This document shows, piece by piece, positions 56,525-57,823 of a stretch of DNA of 57,823 nucleotides. The stretch covers positions 1-57,823 of the forward strand of contig JAFYAB010000047.1 in NCBI GenBank assembly GCA_017540945.1, given 5' to 3'. Numbering within the stretch: the stretch's first letter is position 1; each line of letters begins with the position of its first letter. The DNA is from Oscillospiraceae bacterium (GTDB lineage: Bacteria; Bacillota_A; Clostridia; Oscillospirales; Oscillospiraceae). A model generated the notes under the pieces. It worked only from the letters and a program-made list of their open reading frames with translations. It was not told where the DNA came from and searched no databases. The translations under genes and the position numbers were made by a program.

Positions 56525-57712
56525 ATGCCGAGGCCCAAGAAACCTGTGTATGAGTATGTTGAAAAGCTGGAGCGTTACCGCAAGCGGATCAAGGATGCTG
56601 ATGGGAAATATGTTGCTATTTACGGAAAGACCCCGGCAGAGCTGACACAGAAGATCGCCGAGGCCGAGGCGCAGATCAAGGACGCAAAATTTCGTAGGGA
56701 AAATCCAACCGTCCGGGAATATGCGGAAAAGTGGCTGACAATGCAAGCAGCCAATATTCGCGCATCAACGCTGGTCGATTATACCTCCTGCGTGAAAATC
56801 TACATCATCGGTACGCTGGGAGATCGCTTCATGTGCGAGATTACAGCCGATGACGTGAAGCTGGCGATCACAAAAGCTGCTGAAAAGTCTGCCTCGGTCT
56901 ACCGCAAGACCCAAATGCTTTTCAAACAGATATTCCGGTCCGCAGAGGAAAGTGGCATAATTGATCATTCGCCATGTGAGAAATTGAATCCAAAGGGCGG
57001 CAAGCCTCCCCAAGAGAAGGTTGCTCTGACCAAGGAGCAGGAGACGGTGCTTGTTGATTCTGTTGCAGGCTTGCCAGTCTATCCGTTTGTGATGCTCGGC
57101 CTGTATGCCGGCCTTCGCAGAGAGGAATCCTTGGCCTTGCAATGGGATTGCGTTGTTCTCGATGGCGACGCCCCACACATTTCTGTTCGTCGCACTTGGC
57201 ACATAGAGAACAATCGTCCAGTCATTGAGGACGAGTTGAAAAGCAAGGCATCAAAGCGTGATATCCCCATCCCGCCGAAGCTCCAGCATTGTCTGGCCAA
57301 TGTCAAGGCCGCCAGCAAGTCTACGTTTGTGATTTCAAACAGTGACGGCGGCCCGCTCTCCGGAACACAATGGCAGCGCTTATGGCAATACGTTGTTACC
57401 CGTACCACAAAAGAACGCACCTATACCAGGTACAAAGACGGCGAGAAAACGAAACGCACTGTGATACCTGTGCTTGGAGAAAAAGCGCGGCATAACAACA
57501 CGGTCGTATACACGATGGACTTTATCCCGACGCCACACCAGCTCAGGCACACCTATATCACAAATCTGCTGCTTGCCGGTGTTGACGTCAAAACTGTCCA
57601 ATATCTTGCTGGACATGAGCACGCCAGGATCACGCTGGACATCTATGCGCACCTGACCTACAATCGTCCCGTTGATCTCAAAGATAAAGTAAACAGGGCC
57701 TTTTCGGGTTAA
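56525..57712 (+). CDS. int: Tyrosine recombinase integrase
   Basis: A 395-residue integrase catalysing site-specific recombination at the rpsI att site. Residues 1-50 form an arm-binding region, 58-150 the SAM-like core-binding domain (TVREYAEKWLTMQAANIRAS). The catalytic domain has R198 (GLYAGLRREE), a Lys near 241-244 (KSKASKRDIPIP), H338-x-x-R341 (TPHQLRHTY), H364 (LAGHEHA) and nucleophile Y374 (LDIYAHL). The set is complete, so it is probably active. It ends 70 bases before the right att copy. Confidence 0.95.
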   Translation: MPRPKKPVYEYVEKLERYRKRIKDADGKYVAIYGKTPAELTQKIAEAEAQIKDAKFRRENPTVREYAEKWLTMQAANIRASTLVDYTSCVKIYIIGTLGDRFMCEITADDVKLAITKAAEKSASVYRKTQMLFKQIFRSAEESGIIDHSPCEKLNPKGGKPPQEKVALTKEQETVLVDSVAGLPVYPFVMLGLYAGLRREESLALQWDCVVLDGDAPHISVRRTWHIENNRPVIEDELKSKASKRDIPIPPKLQHCLANVKAASKSTFVISNSDGGPLSGTQWQRLWQYVVTRTTKERTYTRYKDGEKTKRTVIPVLGEKARHNNTVVYTMDFIPTPHQLRHTYITNLLLAGVDVKTVQYLAGHEHARITLDIYAHLTYNRPVDLKDKVNRAFSG

Positions 57713-57724
57713 TTTTGAGGTTAA
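57703..57724 (+). repeat. Right pair of TTGAGGTTAA-type repeats
   Basis: TTCGGGTTAA (57703-57712, containing the int stop) and TTGAGGTTAA (57715-57724), 12 bases apart. They match the left cluster at 143-194 and complete a possible attP arm arrangement. Confidence 0.5.
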
Positions 57725-57782
57725 ATTTTTGAGAGCATGTAAAAATTCGTTGATAATTCAGGGGTTTTCTTGTTGCAATGTG

Positions 57783-57823
57783 AGAAGTACGGTCTGAAGG
57801 CCGCCCGCCGCGCGCCTCAGTTC
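57783..57823 (+). other. attR core (41-bp direct repeat with the left end)
   Basis: Identical to 1-41. In the lysogen, the original host 3' end of rpsI would continue beyond position 57823. The 70 bases between integrase and this repeat hold arm-type repeats and AT-rich DNA only. Confidence 0.85.

Noticed and set aside
1..57823. tRNA genes
   Set aside because: Reading the intergenic gaps shows no cloverleaf with TTC-loop and acceptor pairing; the att site is in rpsI, not a tRNA.

Overview
The window is a complete temperate phage genome, probably an integrated prophage, of about 57.8 kb. It begins and ends with the same 41-bp sequence, which is the 3' end of a ribosomal protein S9 gene (rpsI; the reading frame ends ...RRAPQFSKR-stop). 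A tyrosine integrase lies at the right end, so the element most likely inserts into the 3' end of rpsI and restores the last codons and terminator from its own DNA. The high GC of most genes, AGGAGG-type ribosome-binding sites, ArpU/sigma-like late regulator and 'transmembrane Fragile-X-F', Lar-like and DUF3846-like small genes point to a Bacillota (Clostridia, Oscillospirales-like) host. That host call is an inference. The phage is a contractile-tailed myovirus: it has lambda-type head and terminase genes joined to a P2/Mu-type sheath, tube and baseplate.

Layout, left to right: 1-1420 holds attL, integrase arm-type repeats, terminators and a short rightward cluster with an HTH regulator. From 1447 to 54811 almost everything reads leftward. 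In transcription order from the right, this is: Cro-like repressor and excisionase-like HTH genes (54.8-54.3 kb); an HNH-like endonuclease and small regulatory genes (53.9-51.9 kb); recombination and replication genes (AAA ATPase, PD-(D/E)XK nuclease, NinB-like gene with an in-frame amber, SSB, DnaD-like initiator, helicase loader, RusA; 51.8-47.1 kb); a DNA adenine methyltransferase, ParB proteins, a serine resolvase, dUTPase and many small proteins (47-37.6 kb); a membrane transporter/ParB/PAPS-reductase-like/ParB cassette (37.4-34.1 kb); a candidate cos region and terminase (33.8-31 kb); portal, protease/scaffold, decoration and capsid genes (30.3-25.8 kb); neck, sheath, tube, frameshifted tail chaperone, tape measure and baseplate (25.3-12.8 kb); tail fibre and a 1809-residue adhesin (12.8-6.1 kb); the remaining DGR components (6.3-4.0 kb); and lysis genes (3.1-1.4 kb). 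Rightward genes at 54971-57712 form the lysogeny module: CI-like repressor, an unusual SWIM plus BRCT membrane protein, a 54-residue protein and integrase.

The standout system is a diversity-generating retroelement (DGR). A DGR-type reverse transcriptase (YMDD, GSQISQ), an Avd-like accessory protein and a template repeat lie directly downstream of the giant tail adhesin, whose C-terminus holds the variable repeat. Over 125 aligned positions TR and VR differ at nine sites. All nine are adenines in the coding strand of TR, and they change seven residues of the adhesin. The phage therefore probably retargets its host-binding tip by adenine-specific mutagenic retrohoming.

Other notable points are a transporter with a structured leader next to the PAPS-reductase/ParB genes, about 11-bp phased CTTGC iterons upstream of the small terminase gene, a three-operator lysogeny switch, a -1 frameshift in the tail chaperone gene, and an internal scaffold start in the protease gene.
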